Assembly (NCBI GenBank): GCA_905221605.1
Contig: CAJNDS010001224.1
Coordinates: 312,001-376,000, forward strand
Reading direction: 5' to 3'
Length of the DNA stretch: 64,000 bases
DNA from: Symbiodinium natans
Taxonomy: Eukaryota; Sar; Dinophyceae; Suessiales; Symbiodiniaceae
Shown piece by piece: positions 49,203 through 58,836 of the stretch (its first letter is position 1; each line of letters begins with the position of its first letter). The notes beneath the pieces are model-generated. The model was not told the DNA's origin, made no database searches, and saw only the letters and a program-made list of their open reading frames with translations. The translations under genes were made by a program, and so were the position numbers.

Positions 49203-49740
49203 GACTCGCTTAGCTTTCTACGAGGACGACGGCTACCACCACCACTACCTTCACCACAACCACCACCACCACGACGACGACTACTACTCCTTCTCCTCAT
49301 CGTAATCGTAACGGTAATAGTCAGGCCTCGACTGCACACATTGACTCGGCTGACAACATCGATCAAACTGCATGCAAGGGGTGCTGTGGTAGATGTGGAG
49401 TGTCAAATCTCGTGCACAACGCGTAAATCCTCTCCGTCTCACGACTCATGAAGTCTCCAAGGTGCGATCCTCATAATCTTGAGACTCATCCGTGATGTAG
49501 TCCTGCAGCTAAAGGTTGCTCAAGTTCTCAAGCTTGAGGGTATCATGAATAGCCCTGCACACAGCTCAGCTTGAACAAAAACATCCGCCACCGAACCAGC
49601 GCTAATCAAAACCAGCGACAGACGCTCGCAAAGCAGCCGCGGCGAGATGCTTAAATACCCTTTGAATGTGAGAGAGGTATGGGCTGCCTCAGTGGTACTT
49701 AGGACCTATAAGCTAGGATTTAATGCGAGTTCAGTTCTTA
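49203..49740. other. ITS-free unrecognised stretch
   Basis: An ACC/ACG/ACT trinucleotide-rich patch at 49230-49290 gives Arg/Ser-rich frames. Nothing else is recognised. Confidence 0.4.
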
Positions 49741-49741
49741 A

Positions 49742-49866
49742 GGTTGAGGGTTTGGGGTTTAGGGCAAGGGGCCCTAAACCCTAAACCCTAGACCCTAGAC
49801 CCTAGACCCTAAACCCTAAACCCTAAACCCTAAACCCTAAACCCTAAACCCTAAACCCTAAACCCA
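49742..49866 (-). repeat. ITS array (CCCTAAA) with CCCTAGA block
   Basis: After a short G-strand patch (49742-49765), three CCCTAGA units sit inside about 12 canonical units. Confidence 0.95.
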
Positions 49867-49974
49867 GCGCCGTCCTGAAGTAAGGTGCCAATGACCAGCC
49901 CGGCCATCAAGATGAAGATCCCGAGCAGAACCATGGACCAAACCTCGGTGTCTGACAACGCAGAGGGCTGCAGG

Positions 49975-50038
49975 CCTAAACCCTAAACCCTATAAACCCT
50001 AAACCCTAAACCCTAAACCCTAAACCCTAAACCCTAAC
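49975..50038 (-). repeat. ITS array (CCCTAAA)
   Basis: Nine units. Confidence 0.95.
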
Positions 50039-50039
50039 C

Positions 50040-50138
50040 TGACCCCTTCTTTAACGAATGACCCTGAAGTCATACTTAGAATCCCTAAATATGCTTTAAG
50101 GTATAACTCCTTCAATAAGGGGTATTGGGCTCTCCGGG
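50040..50138. mobile_element. MITE family C copy, left end replaced by ITS
   Basis: CCCCTTCTTTAACGAATGACC ... ATGCTTTAAGGTATAACTCC ... AGGGGTATTGGGCTCTCCGGG. The array above runs directly into it where AGAGCCCAATA should be. Confidence 0.7.
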
Positions 50139-50627
50139 AACCTCAAACCCGAAACCCCAAGTGGCCTTTGATCTACATTACAGGCCTTTCCGGGGCCTCT
50201 AATCGTCCATTCTCAGTAGTTCATGGTACCGAAGAGGCAACCATCATTGAGATCACCTCCCCACCCCCCAAAATCACCCAAACCGCTAAACCATCCTCAC
50301 TTGCGCAACGCACCGTCCCTAAACCGTAAACCCTAAACTCTGCACCCTAAACCTAAACCCCTACACCAGGATAAAGGGCTCTAGGCACAACACACGGACA
50401 TAGTCCCTGTCAGTCCGACATCATAGACTCTGCCAGGCACTCGACCTACAGTAACTGCTCCTTTGGTTTCGGGTCGAGGGCTTTGTGTAGAAACTCAGAG
50501 AACGTAGCGGGGGGGGAGGGAGAGCTGGGCAACGTAAAGTCGTCTAGACGCCTAAGTAAACCCAAAATGCCCCTTAGCCCTCGAAACCCCTCAACCCCAA
50601 ATCTGTCAGGCAATCCTCTTACAAGCT

Positions 50628-50740
50628 GGGGACCCCCTAGTTATAAGTAGAGGTATAAGGACCCTGAAATTGGGTTACCAGGATACTAGATTATGTTATA
50701 AGTCCCTTGACTAGAGTTAGTAGAGTAAGGGGGCCCCTGC
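50628..50740. mobile_element. Family M element
   Basis: AAGGACCCTGAAATTGGGTTACC, TTATAAGTCCCTTGACTAGAG and GGGGGCCCC match 39842. Confidence 0.45.
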
Positions 50741-50825
50741 GTGTAGGTGCCCATGGACTGGGATACCCTTCAACAACCACTTAGAAGCCCGGAAATGCCC
50801 CTTCGCACAGTGGCGCCGTCGGGCC

Positions 50826-50905
50826 CTAACCCTAAACCCTAAACCCTAAACCCTGAAACCTAAACCCTGAACCCTAAACCCTAAACCCTAAACCCTAAAC
50901 CCCCT
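50826..50905 (-). repeat. ITS array (CCCTAAA)
   Basis: About eleven units with two CCCTGAA. Confidence 0.95.
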
Positions 50906-50927
50906 TCACTTCGGGCCGAGGAGCTAG

Positions 50928-51209
50928 AGATGGAAGGAAGGAGTTGCAAGCCTCGAGTCGGAGAAGTTTGGGGTTTCGGGACATGGGCCTGCACTTTCAA
51001 AGGATCCAACCAATGTTGAACTTCATACAATCATATTCAATGATGGAGACCATGCTGTAAATGAGTTCTATAAGCCTCAATATTATGACTATTTGTGGCA
51101 GCAGTTGTTTTACTTGAAATCTTCTGGATCCTATTCACCGAAAACATATGTAGCCACTAAACAAGGTAATGAATTTGAGTTCGATAAGTTGAGGACTTAT
51201 AGGGTTTGA
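50928..51209 (+). pseudogene. AT-rich coding-like island, unidentified protein fragment
   Basis: The frame is open from 50928 to the TGA at 51207 with no in-frame ATG. From 51003 the base composition turns AT-rich and the translation becomes ordinary protein: NVELHTIIFNDGDHAVNEFY, YYDYLWQQLFYLKSSGSYS, YVATKQGNEFEFDKLRTYR. The segment stops abruptly where TTTAGGG-type text starts (51201). It looks like an internal piece of a gene from a source with different codon use, inserted or captured. I cannot identify the family; it could also be a chance open frame. Confidence 0.4.
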
Positions 51210-51500
51210 GGTTTAGGGTTTAGGGTTTAGGGATATCCGGGGTTTATGGTTTAGGGATATTTGGGGTGTAGGGTTTAGGGATATTTGGGGCTTTCGGGTT
51301 TGGGGCTTAGGGATGTTGAGGGCTTCTAGGGTTTGGAGTTTCGGGTTTGGGGCTTACTGGTTTTGAGGGCTTTTAGGGTTGGGGATATTTCGGGCTTGTG
51401 GGGTTTGGGGGATATTCAGGGCTTATCAGGGCATATCGGGTTTCAGGGTTTGGTTGGGTCGTAGGGATGATTAGGGTTTGGGGATATTTAGGGCTTGGAT
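51205..51500 (+). repeat. Degenerate G-rich minisatellite (TTTAGGGATATTTGGGG-like)
   Basis: About 300 bp in which GGGATATTTGGGG, TTTAGGG and GGGCTTTCGGG alternate. A telomere-related but distinct pattern. Confidence 0.75.
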
Positions 51501-51663
51501 GAACTTTCGGGAACATGCGCAGGCCGGGGCCTTGTTACATTGGTGAAGAATGAGGATAAACAAGGCTGAATCCTAAGATGAAAGGACCGGCGACACCCTC
51601 TTCTGGGACTCTTCGCATGGCATTGAAATTGCGACACGTTGAAGGAGACGCAAGTCACCCAGA

Positions 51664-51816
51664 CCCAGAGAGCCCAAAACCCCTTGACGAAGGAATATAC
51701 CTTAAACGAGAAAGGGACCCTTAGCATGCTTTAAGTAGGTATATTCCTCAATTAAGGGATCCTTAGTATGTCTTAAGTAGGTGTATCCCTCAATTCAGGG
51801 GTCTTGGGCTCTTTGG
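51664..51816. mobile_element. MITE family C copy with internal tandem duplication
   Basis: CCCAGAGAGCCCAAAACCCC ... GGGGTCTTGGGCTCTTTGGG. The block ATCCTTAGTATG(C/T)(C/T)TTAAGTAGG...CTCAATT(A/C)A is present twice (51716-51756 and 51757-51797). Confidence 0.85.
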
Positions 51817-51911
51817 GTAAAAACCAAAGGGCACCTTGCCTTGCGAGGATGCTCAGAGAGAGAGCAATGTTATACCACTCCACTAGACCCTGAACCCGAT
51901 CCCCCCTCAAC

Positions 51912-51976
51912 CCTAGGTTTAGGGTTTAGGGTTTAGGGTTTAGGGTTTAGGGTTTAGGGTTTAGGGTTTAGGGTGA
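51912..51976 (+). repeat. ITS array (TTTAGGG)
   Basis: Nine units. Confidence 0.95.
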
Positions 51977-52015
51977 CCTAATTACTCCTTATAACGAGGC
52001 CAGGAAGGGACGTAG

Positions 52016-52125
52016 GGAGCCCAAGATCGTATACCGCTTGATTAAGGAAACAGACCTTAAACCGCACATGGGCCCTGACTATGATCTAAGGTATCGTGGC
52101 ATATTCCTGAATAAAGGGCAACTAT
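52016..52125. mobile_element. MITE family C copy, right end decayed
   Basis: GGGAGCCCAAGATCGTATACC, TTAAGGAAACAGACCTTAAACC, CTATGATCTAAGGTATCGTGG. Confidence 0.6.
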
Positions 52126-52400
52126 TCCTTAATTAAGGTTCTTGTAGGCATACTCCTTCACCAAGGCTTTTTGTGTTTTTCAAGCGCTGTTTGCAACACT
52201 CCGTATTTCGCAGCCCAGGTGGTCGGGGTCGTGTTCCAGCTCAACACCTCATGCAAAGTCCCTCCGCAGACCGTGATATTCGGGGCCGTAATAATTAGAT
52301 CGGGGGTGGGGGTGGGGCGGGGGGGGGGAGGGGGGGGGTATAATTGTATAATCATAAAGAGAAAGGGAATACTAGTAGTAATCATTCCCCCTAACTATAG
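52126..52400. other. Unrecognised stretch with G-rich tract
   Basis: GGGGGTGGGG-type tract at 52302-52339; open frames on both strands span it without a recognisable product. Confidence 0.4.
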
Positions 52401-52518
52401 TAGGCCCCTAAAGCTTCCCCCCCCCCCCAAAAAAAAAAAAAAAAACGATAATCCCGATATTACCCTTCTAGGGAAGAACATCTCAATTTTGTGGGGGGCC
52501 TTGATCTTAAGCAATTCG
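52400..52518. mobile_element. Family D copy with C(12)A(18) expansion
   Basis: The core CCCGATATTACCCTTCTAGGGAAGAAC and right end TTGATCTTAAGCAATTCGGG fit D; the C/A tract is at 52415-52445. Confidence 0.55.
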
Positions 52519-52588
52519 GGTTCTTTGAGCCTAAGCCCGACTCAGCCCCAAACCCTACACTTTAAGGGCTTCCGCCTGGTGCTGAAGG

Positions 52589-52750
52589 GGTTTAGGGTTT
52601 AGGGGTTTGGGGTTTAGGGTTTAGGGATGCCAAGGCCCGGCATGACCCGGCCACACGACCCCCTTCAGCACCAGTAAGGGTTTAGGGTTTAGGGTTTCGG
52701 GTTTAGGGTGTAGGGCTTCGGGCTTCGGGTTTAGGGTTTCGGGTTTATGC
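52589..52750 (+). repeat. ITS arrays (TTTAGGG, TTTCGGG variants)
   Basis: Two blocks (52589-52629 and 52677-52750). CCCCTTCAGCACCA and TGGTGCTGAAGGGG (52577/52663) form a short inverted repeat around the first block. Confidence 0.85.
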
Positions 52751-53199
52751 GGTGTAGAATTCAGGACGCAGCCCAAAACAAAACCAGGTCAGGTGGCCTG
52801 GACCAGCAGCCGCAGGCCCCGGAAAGACTTCAGTGACCTTTGCGTGCACATGTACCAACCAAAGTAGGTAGTTTAGGGTCTAGGGTTTAGGGTCTAGGGT
52901 CTCTTAGACACTTAAAGCTTTGTTTGCAATTTGGGGTTTGCAGTACTCTCCGAAATTTTGAACATGGATTAGAGCTGGGATTCCCTTTAGCATACCATTT
53001 GGGATATGGGGGGGGGGGGGCGGAAATGTTCCAACTGTTAGGAGTTTACTGAAGGGGTTGGGGGAACTTAAGCCCTAAACACAAAGATCCTACACCCATG
53101 GGTCAGATAAGTTTAGGGTTCATGGTTTAGGGTCAAGCCCCTCCCCCACCCAACCACCGCCCACCGACCGGTTCAGGATATAGGGCTTCCCTGCGAAGA

Positions 53200-53417
53200 T
53201 AAACCCTAAACCCTAAACCCTAAACCATTCTAAACTTTAGGTCTGCATTTTGTTCTTGATGGGGAGAGCCGGGAAAGCCCCAATACACTTAAAGAAACCA
53301 GGAAATCAGTGCAGTTTAGGGATTAAGCCCTTGACCCTGAACCCTAAAACATTCCCTATAAACCCTGAACCTGAACCCTAAACCCTAAACCCTAAACCCT
53401 AAACCCTAAACCCCACC
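53200..53417 (-). repeat. ITS patches (CCCTAAA)
   Basis: Arrays at 53200-53228 and 53360-53417; between them AGAGCCGGGAAAGCCCCAAT may be a family C fragment. Confidence 0.8.
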
Positions 53418-53516
53418 TGGTTAGACTCCTCCGGGCGGCCGAGTCATGCGCAAGGCCCTCATGGCTCGGAGAGTGCGGAGCAGGCGGAGGAGGACTCCAT
53501 TCTGGCCGGACCTGGC

Positions 53517-53725
53517 CGGTTTAGGGTTTAGGGTTTAGGGTTTAGGGTTTAGGGTTTAGGGTTTAGGGTTTAGGGCTTCTGGTGTAGGGTTTAGGGTTTA
53601 GTCGCTCACTCTCGCCCAAGGCCAGCAAGGTTTAGGGCTTAGGGTTTAGGGTCTAGGGGTTAGGGTTTAGGGTTTAGGGTTTCGGGTTTAGGGTTTAGGG
53701 TTTAGGGCTTAGGGTTTAGGGCACA
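53517..53725 (+). repeat. ITS arrays (TTTAGGG)
   Basis: Blocks at 53517-53575 (eight units), 53583-53600 and 53630-53725 (about twelve mixed units). Confidence 0.95.
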
Positions 53726-53859
53726 AATATCCAGGTGGAGGGCTTCATGTTTTGGCGTTTGTTGAACTTAGGCTTTATAGGGTTTAGAACTACGGTCTAT
53801 GCAGTTTAAAAAATGTTGCTTAGGGCAAATCCAGGGATTGCGTGTTGAAGTAGGGCCCA

Positions 53860-53917
53860 ACCCTAATCCCTGATCCCTAATCCCTAATCCCTAAACCCTA
53901 AACCCTAGACCCTAGTC
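53860..53917 (-). repeat. Variant array CCCTAAT then CCCTAAA
   Basis: Four CCCTAAT/CCCTGAT units followed by canonical and CCCTAGA units. Confidence 0.9.
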
Positions 53918-53998
53918 AACGCCAATGCTCAGGCCGGGGTGCGCTCGGGAGCATGGGTTGTTACAGGTGGTGGTTGCAGCTTCAGTTGCGGAGGAAAT

Positions 53999-54023
53999 AC
54001 CATAATCCCCATTAAGGACTGTT
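53999..54023. mobile_element. Family A inner-arm fragment cut by ITS
   Basis: CCATAATCCCCATTAAGGACTGTT is the right inner arm of A; the next bases should be AGTATAAGG but are GAGGGTTTAGG. Confidence 0.7.
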
Positions 54024-54043
54024 GAGGGTTTAGGTTCAGGGTT

Positions 54044-54149
54044 ACTTTGTTGCTGAGTTCATAAGCCCCCAAAGAGTGTACACTTTCAGTGCTATAGGGA
54101 ATCATAGTATGCCAAAACGTGTAAGGTGTACTCACTCAGCTGCTAAGAG
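54044..54149. mobile_element. MITE family H copy
   Basis: CTTTGTTGCTGAGTTCATAA / GTACTCACTCAGCTGCTAAG. This copy keeps the unexpanded AAGCCCCCAAAGAGTG. Confidence 0.85.
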
Positions 54150-54600
54150 ATGCATCACCTAAAACTATACGGTACTCGGTGGAACTCTTTCTGCTGCTTC
54201 TGACTCTGAGGCATCTATGGGGTTTGCGATGATCAGGGGCCCCGAATATAGACCCCCAGATAACAGGATCCCCTTGAAGTAACGACCAAAGTACCCCTGA
54301 CATGTTGTAAAACCGTATACATATAGGAAATGAAAAACACACATGTTTTCAGCATCCCCATTGAGATAACGTCTGGCAATTCGCCAGACAACGAGTGTTG
54401 TATTTGAGGATGGTGCAGATGATTCAAGAGTTGCATGGCTTGGAGGGTCGTAAACAAGTCTTTTCTTTCTACCTGGATTTGCGTAAGGAGCCTCAAGAAA
54501 AAACACGAAACCTACCAAGATATTTGCAGGAATGATGGCAATGGTTTATACTTTGCGGGCTCCTTAAACTAGTCCCAGTCATTGGGATGCAGGCGTTGGA
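54150..54600. other. ITS-free unrecognised stretch
   Basis: Minus-strand frames of 117 and 87 codons (54165-54518, 54233-54496) overlap in different phases. No domain recognised. Confidence 0.35.
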
Positions 54601-54606
54601 GGGGCT

Positions 54607-54663
54607 CTAAACCATAAACCATAAGCCCTAAACCCAAAACCCGAAACCCTAAACCATAAACCG
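54607..54663 (-). repeat. Degenerate ITS (CCCTAAA, CCATAAA)
   Basis: Seven or eight mixed units. Confidence 0.85.
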
Positions 54664-54796
54664 TTTCTTTGCCGGCCAGACCCCGAGGTCAAGGGCGTGA
54701 GGATGTAGAGGTCGACACAGGAAGTGACCACAATCATGGCATCAAAGATGTTCCTCTGTCGTGTGCAGGGCGTCTGATCATGAGGCCGGCAGGAAC

Positions 54797-54905
54797 TTGC
54801 TTGGAGGTTCATGAGTAGTGTTATCACTATGGCAACTAGACTACTATACTTACCCCATTGTGGGCACTTGTAACCCTACTTACAACTACACATGAATCTC
54901 CTAAG
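54797..54905. mobile_element. MITE family B copy
   Basis: TTGCTTGGAGGTTCATGAGTAG / CTACACATGAATCTCCTAAGG with GTAACCCTACTTACAAC. Confidence 0.75.
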
Positions 54906-54940
54906 GAACTTATCCGCTAAGGCGTGGGGAAAGTACCTTC

Positions 54941-55048
54941 AACTACTATGTGCTTAAGAACCCGCAAAAAATAAAAACAAATTCCCTATATTACCCTTAA
55001 TAAGGAAGACTATTCTTTACTTTTCAGGTTTCTTAAGCAAGTAGTTGT
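54941..55048. mobile_element. MITE family D copy
   Basis: AACTACTATGTGCTTAAGAACC / GGTTTCTTAAGCAAGTAGTTG. Confidence 0.85.
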
Positions 55049-55115
55049 CAAGTGCAGGCGAGATGCAGGGGCTGAGTCCAGAAGCTGCAAGACTCCGTGC
55101 GGATTCCTTCCGCTG

Positions 55116-55243
55116 CTTAACCAGAAAACTACGTACCCTGAGCACTCGTATTAACCACCAAAAACTGAAAGGTCACAATCCCTGCATTGCCCTTGTAAGG
55201 AAGAGTAGTTTTTTAGGGGTTCTTAAACAATAAGAGTAGGGTT
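55116..55243. mobile_element. MITE family D copy, left end divergent
   Basis: CGCTGCTTAACCAGAAAACTAC left; CCCTTGTAAGGAAGAGTAG core; GGGGTTCTTAAACAATAAGAGTAG right. Confidence 0.6.
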
Positions 55244-55352
55244 GCAAGTTTACCCTAAGCCCTCTGGGGTGGCTTCTTGCCACCTTTGAGAAGTGCTTCT
55301 GGACTAGAGGCGAGCGGTTTGCTCGAACGCGCTCCCCGTTGCGTTGCATTTA

Positions 55353-55462
55353 GCCCTAAACCCTAAACCCTAAACCCTAGACCCTAGACCCTAAATCCGA
55401 AACCCTAACCCCTAAACCCTAAACCCGAAACCCTAAACCCTACCCTTAACCCTGAACCCTTC
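55353..55462 (-). repeat. ITS array (CCCTAAA), mixed
   Basis: About 15 units with CCCTAGA, CCCGAAA and CCCTTAA variants. Confidence 0.9.
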
Positions 55463-55563
55463 AAGAAGGTGGGAGGGGGGAGGGCAGGCTCGGCTCTTCG
55501 TCCTGTGACCGCAAATGCTACTGAGCGTTTACACACGCACATACGGGTGTCTGGACCCAAGAG

Positions 55564-55692
55564 TAGCCTAGGAAGAAAAAAGGGTACCCTTTGTGGTTTC
55601 AGGGGGCTTACAAGGGAAACTAAACCCTAAAATCTAAAACTCTAAACCCTAAACCCTAAAACCCCTTAAAGGGCCTGCGCTGGGTCCTAGGT
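55564..55692. mobile_element. MITE family F copy with ITS inside
   Basis: TAGCCTAGGAAGAAAAAAGGGTACCC ... GGGAAACTAAACCC followed by telomere-like units to 55665, then CCTTAAAGGGCCTGCGCTGGGTCCTAG. The seed AACCTAAACTCCCC in the copy at 26135 lies at the same place. Confidence 0.8.
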
Positions 55693-55762
55693 GTAAACTA
55701 TGGACCTTTCGGTAGCGGATGAGAGCCGCAGTGCAGCCTACGCACGCCTTCCTCAAGAACCC

Positions 55763-55800
55763 TAAACCCTAAACCCAAAAACCCTAAACCCTAAACCACG
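55763..55800 (-). repeat. ITS array (CCCTAAA)
   Basis: Five units. Confidence 0.85.
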
Positions 55801-55843
55801 CAGAGGAAACTAACATGCCGTAGGGTCTCTGCAGGGAGGGTTT

Positions 55844-55950
55844 CTACTATTTGCTTAAGAATCCCCAAAAAAATTAAAAAAATGATCCCTACATTATCCC
55901 TTATAAGGAAGAGAATTTCTATTTTTCAGGGGTTCTTAAGTAATTAGTAG
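55844..55950. mobile_element. MITE family D copy
   Basis: CTACTATTTGCTTAAGAATCC / GGGTTCTTAAGTAATTAGTAG, core CTACATTATCCCTTATAAGG. Confidence 0.85.
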
Positions 55951-56109
55951 CTTTAGGTTTGGGGTGTAGGGGCCATCGTTCTGACGCGAGCTGGAACATT
56001 GGAGGGTTGCACAGCTTCGGATGCCCAGTGTCTTCGCAGCTCTGGATTTCAGGGTCGCGTGAGCATTTACCATTGCAAATTCCATCGCTTCTTCTGCTTT
56101 AACCACCCT

Positions 56110-56208
56110 GGATTAAGGCTTCCTTGGGGCTTAAATTCTCTTCCCTATAAGGGATAATGTAGGGATTATCATTTTTTATTCTTTTGGGGTTCTTAAGCAA
56201 ATAGTGTC
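56110..56208. mobile_element. MITE family D copy, left end decayed
   Basis: The right end TTTGGGGTTCTTAAGCAAATAGTG and core CCCTATAAGGGATAATGTAGG are clear. Confidence 0.65.
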
Positions 56209-56687
56209 AACACTTGAGTCACAACCTCGCCGGATCAGGTCTCCAGCCCACATGGAAAGTTTCGTGGCAGCCCTGACAACACTCTCAAACTCAGAATTCA
56301 CATGCCATACCCTAAACCCTATAGCCTATACCCTATACCCTCAACCCTGAACCGACAGGGGGCTGATGCCCAGCTCGATGATAAACAGCACGCTGAATAG
56401 GATCCTCAGATGCTACGAAGCTCTTGCTTTCGGGGTTTAGGGTTTAGGGGGCTTTCGGGAAGCTTCTCATCAGCCCAAATTCAGGAGTATTGGGTTTAGG
56501 GCTTAAGGTCTGGGAAACATTGGGGGTCACAGCACAGGACGCCATCGATGAACATCCCTAAAACCCTAAACCCTACACCCCTACATTTCGCACGGTCTTG
56601 GCGAGGTTGGGGCGTTGACACTTGGCTTGCTGGCATCAGCCTGGGTATTCAAAACCCCAATCCCCACGCACACCCTAAAACCCTACA

Positions 56688-56791
56688 CTCCTATTTGCTT
56701 AAGAACCCCTCGAAAATAAAAGATACTAATCCGCGTCTTGCCCTTATTCAGATTAACATGTTGATTCTTTGGGGGGGTTCTTCAGCTAGTA
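56688..56791. mobile_element. MITE family D copy
   Basis: CTCCTATTTGCTTAAGAACCCC / GGGGTTCTTCAGCTAGTAG. Confidence 0.8.
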
Positions 56792-56904
56792 GAAGTAAAC
56801 CAAGTAAACCCCTACACCCTACCCCCGGGTGCTCATTGAAGGCACTTTAAACAGAAAGGTACATGGATCCGGATATTCTTTGGAAGCCCAGAAGCCCTAT
56901 TATC

Positions 56905-56992
56905 ATCAAGGTACACTTGCTTGGGCTGGTTACTTTATAAGGGAACCTCGAACCAAAACAAGGGAAAAAGGGTACCACTGGGCTGCCAAGAA
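56905..56992. mobile_element. MITE family E copy, left end lost
   Basis: GGGCTGGTTACTTTATAAGG, AACCTCGAACCAAAACAAGGG and ACCACTGGGCTGCCAAG. Confidence 0.75.
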
Positions 56993-57125
56993 TATGGCTT
57001 AAGGTACCTTCCTTGATCACCGGTACTTGCGGTGCCCTTGTTGAACCCGGGACTTGACGATGGTCACAGAAGATTCGGGTCTAGGGCTTAGGGTTCGAGT
57101 GTTAGGGTCTAGGATTGAAGGGGCC

Positions 57126-57164
57126 CTAAACCCTAAACCAAACCCCAAACCCTAAACCCTAAAG
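57126..57164 (-). repeat. ITS array (CCCTAAA)
   Basis: Five mixed units. Confidence 0.85.
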
Positions 57165-57254
57165 TCTGCGATTCAGAGGAGATGGTTTGCCAAGGGCAGG
57201 GAGGGGGACAGCGATGCCCTGACTCGCTTGGCTTCCAAACTGCGCAACTAGATG

Positions 57255-57385
57255 GAGGTTTCCGAAATTAGGGGTACCGCATTGGGAGGGTTTAGGGTTT
57301 TTGGGTTTAGGGTTATAAGGGAATCCTACTATTTGGGGGTATATATATTAGGGGTCCCTCATTTTCGTAAACTCCCACATAAGCG
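57255..57385. mobile_element. Family I element with ITS inside
   Basis: GAGGTTTCCGAAATTAGGGG, GTACCGCATTGGGAGGG, then TTTAGGGTTTTTGGGTTTAGGG (57290-57313). The element continues TTATAAGGGAATCCTACTAT ... TTTTCGTAAACTCCC. Confidence 0.75.
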
Positions 57386-57540
57386 GTTTAGGGTTTAGTC
57401 CAAGAAACACTGGAGCTTCGTTGAGCCTAAAACATGCTCCAACCCTAGACCCTAAACCCGAAACCCTGAACCCTAAACCCTGCTTTGGAGTCGACCCTGG
57501 AAACAAAGTTTTACTTTTTGCGTACAAGTAGCTATACTAG

Positions 57541-57782
57541 GAACCCAGAACAAAAAAAAGTATTAAAGTATAGTACTCCGAAGCCAACTGTGCGTGATAA
57601 CCCACTTCTGAGCCCCTTAAGTGCCCTGGTATGGTTGTAAGTACAGCTGTAAGAAGTAGAGTTGTAATTGGTTAATGCCATGAACCTCCCTGAAAGATGT
57701 TCCTGAGTATGATCCTCTTAAGCCCTATAAGAGAATATCGAACCCAGAACCGAAAAAAGTATTAAAGTATAGTACTCCAAGG
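57541..57782. mobile_element. Family B long-stem copy and family P between direct repeats
   Basis: GAACCCAGAACAAAAAAAAG...AGTATAGTACTCC is present at 57541-57580 and again at 57740-57778. Between them lie a B element missing its left end (57588-57688) and a family P segment (AAAGATGTTCCTGAGTATGA at 57691). Confidence 0.6.
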
Positions 57783-57908
57783 AACTTCCTAAGCCCTACT
57801 AGCTCCAACCCTGGACCCCTAACTTTGCACCCCTGGACAGGCGGCTCAAGAAAATGGAAAACGCCGTGGCTGACGATCAGTGGGCCAACCTTGGTGCTGG
57901 GTTTTATG

Positions 57909-57962
57909 GGGTTTAGGGTTTAGGGCTTAGGGTTCAAAAAAGGGCTTAGGGTTTAGGGTTTT
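57909..57962 (+). repeat. ITS patches (TTTAGGG)
   Basis: Two short blocks split by GTTCAAAAAAGGGC. Confidence 0.85.
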
Positions 57963-58205
57963 TTTGGATGACTAGGTTGCTAGGAATCCCAGGTATGAAA
58001 GATTAGCCTCTCTCGTTTTAAATGGAAGCTATCCGTTCTGGGCTTCAGGCTTTGTAAATCCTGGCCTGGCTTTTGGAGTCTAGCTAGCAGCTTTGCTCTC
58101 TTTCGTTGGACTTCAGGCTGTGGGGTTTGGAGGTCCCCTAAACCCTAGACCCCTAGACTCTACACCCCTTTTTGAACCAGGTCTCTCTCAAGTGACCCCA
58201 ACCCT

Positions 58206-58262
58206 AAACCCCTAAACCCCTAAACCTCTGAACCCCGAATCTCTAAACCCCTACACCCTAAG
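58206..58262 (-). repeat. ITS octamer-like (CCCCTAAA)
   Basis: AACCCCTAAACCCCTAAACC: an 8-bp unit again, with decayed neighbours. Confidence 0.85.
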
Positions 58263-58525
58263 CCCTGTCGCCTCTTCTTTGGGCGAGTTACCCCACCAGT
58301 TTCCTTACACCCTTTTTGCATCTGGCCTGCTGTGACTCTGCCAGGTGACCATAATACTGCCTAAACCCTAAACCCGAAACACTTACGCAAAGACTTGACC
58401 CCAGCAGCCGCAGCTGGCAAGGTAGAACCCAGATGGAACTAAGCTGGCCCTCTCAAATCCTCTGCAAAATGCTCCTGAACATGATCCTCTTGACTCAACA
58501 ACGGAAAGTATAGAATACGGATGTA

Positions 58526-58592
58526 ATATATGTATATATGTATGTATGCATGTATGTATGTATGCATGTATATATACATATATATATATATA
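58526..58592. repeat. ATGT/ATGC microsatellite
   Basis: (TATG)n with TGCATG phases, then (TA)n. Confidence 0.9.
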
Positions 58593-58725
58593 CATGGAGA
58601 TATTTTTCTATCATAAGCTCCTACACCCTAAACCCTCAACCCTAAAACCTTTGAAGGGTATATGAACCCTAAACACCAAATCCCTATGTAAACCCTGAAG
58701 CCCGTTTAAACACCGAAAACAAAAT

Positions 58726-58835
58726 CTACTATTTGTTTGAGAACCCCAACAGAACAAACAATAATCATCCCTATATTACCCTTAATGAGGAAGGATGTTT
58801 TTTTTTATGTTATCGGGGTTCTTAAGCATTAGTAG
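58726..58835. mobile_element. MITE family D copy
   Basis: CTACTATTTGTTTGAGAACCCC / GGGGTTCTTAAGCATTAGTAG. It abuts the distal end of the SL-bearing cDNA segment. Confidence 0.85.
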
Positions 58836-58836
58836 A

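Noticed and set aside
55045-55233. 62-codon plus frame
   Set aside because: Overlaps two family D elements.
57846-57853. GGCTCAAG followed by AAAATGG as a second SL relic
   Set aside because: Only 8 nt match the leader; one or two such matches are expected by chance in 128 kb of both strands. The same applies to 48771.
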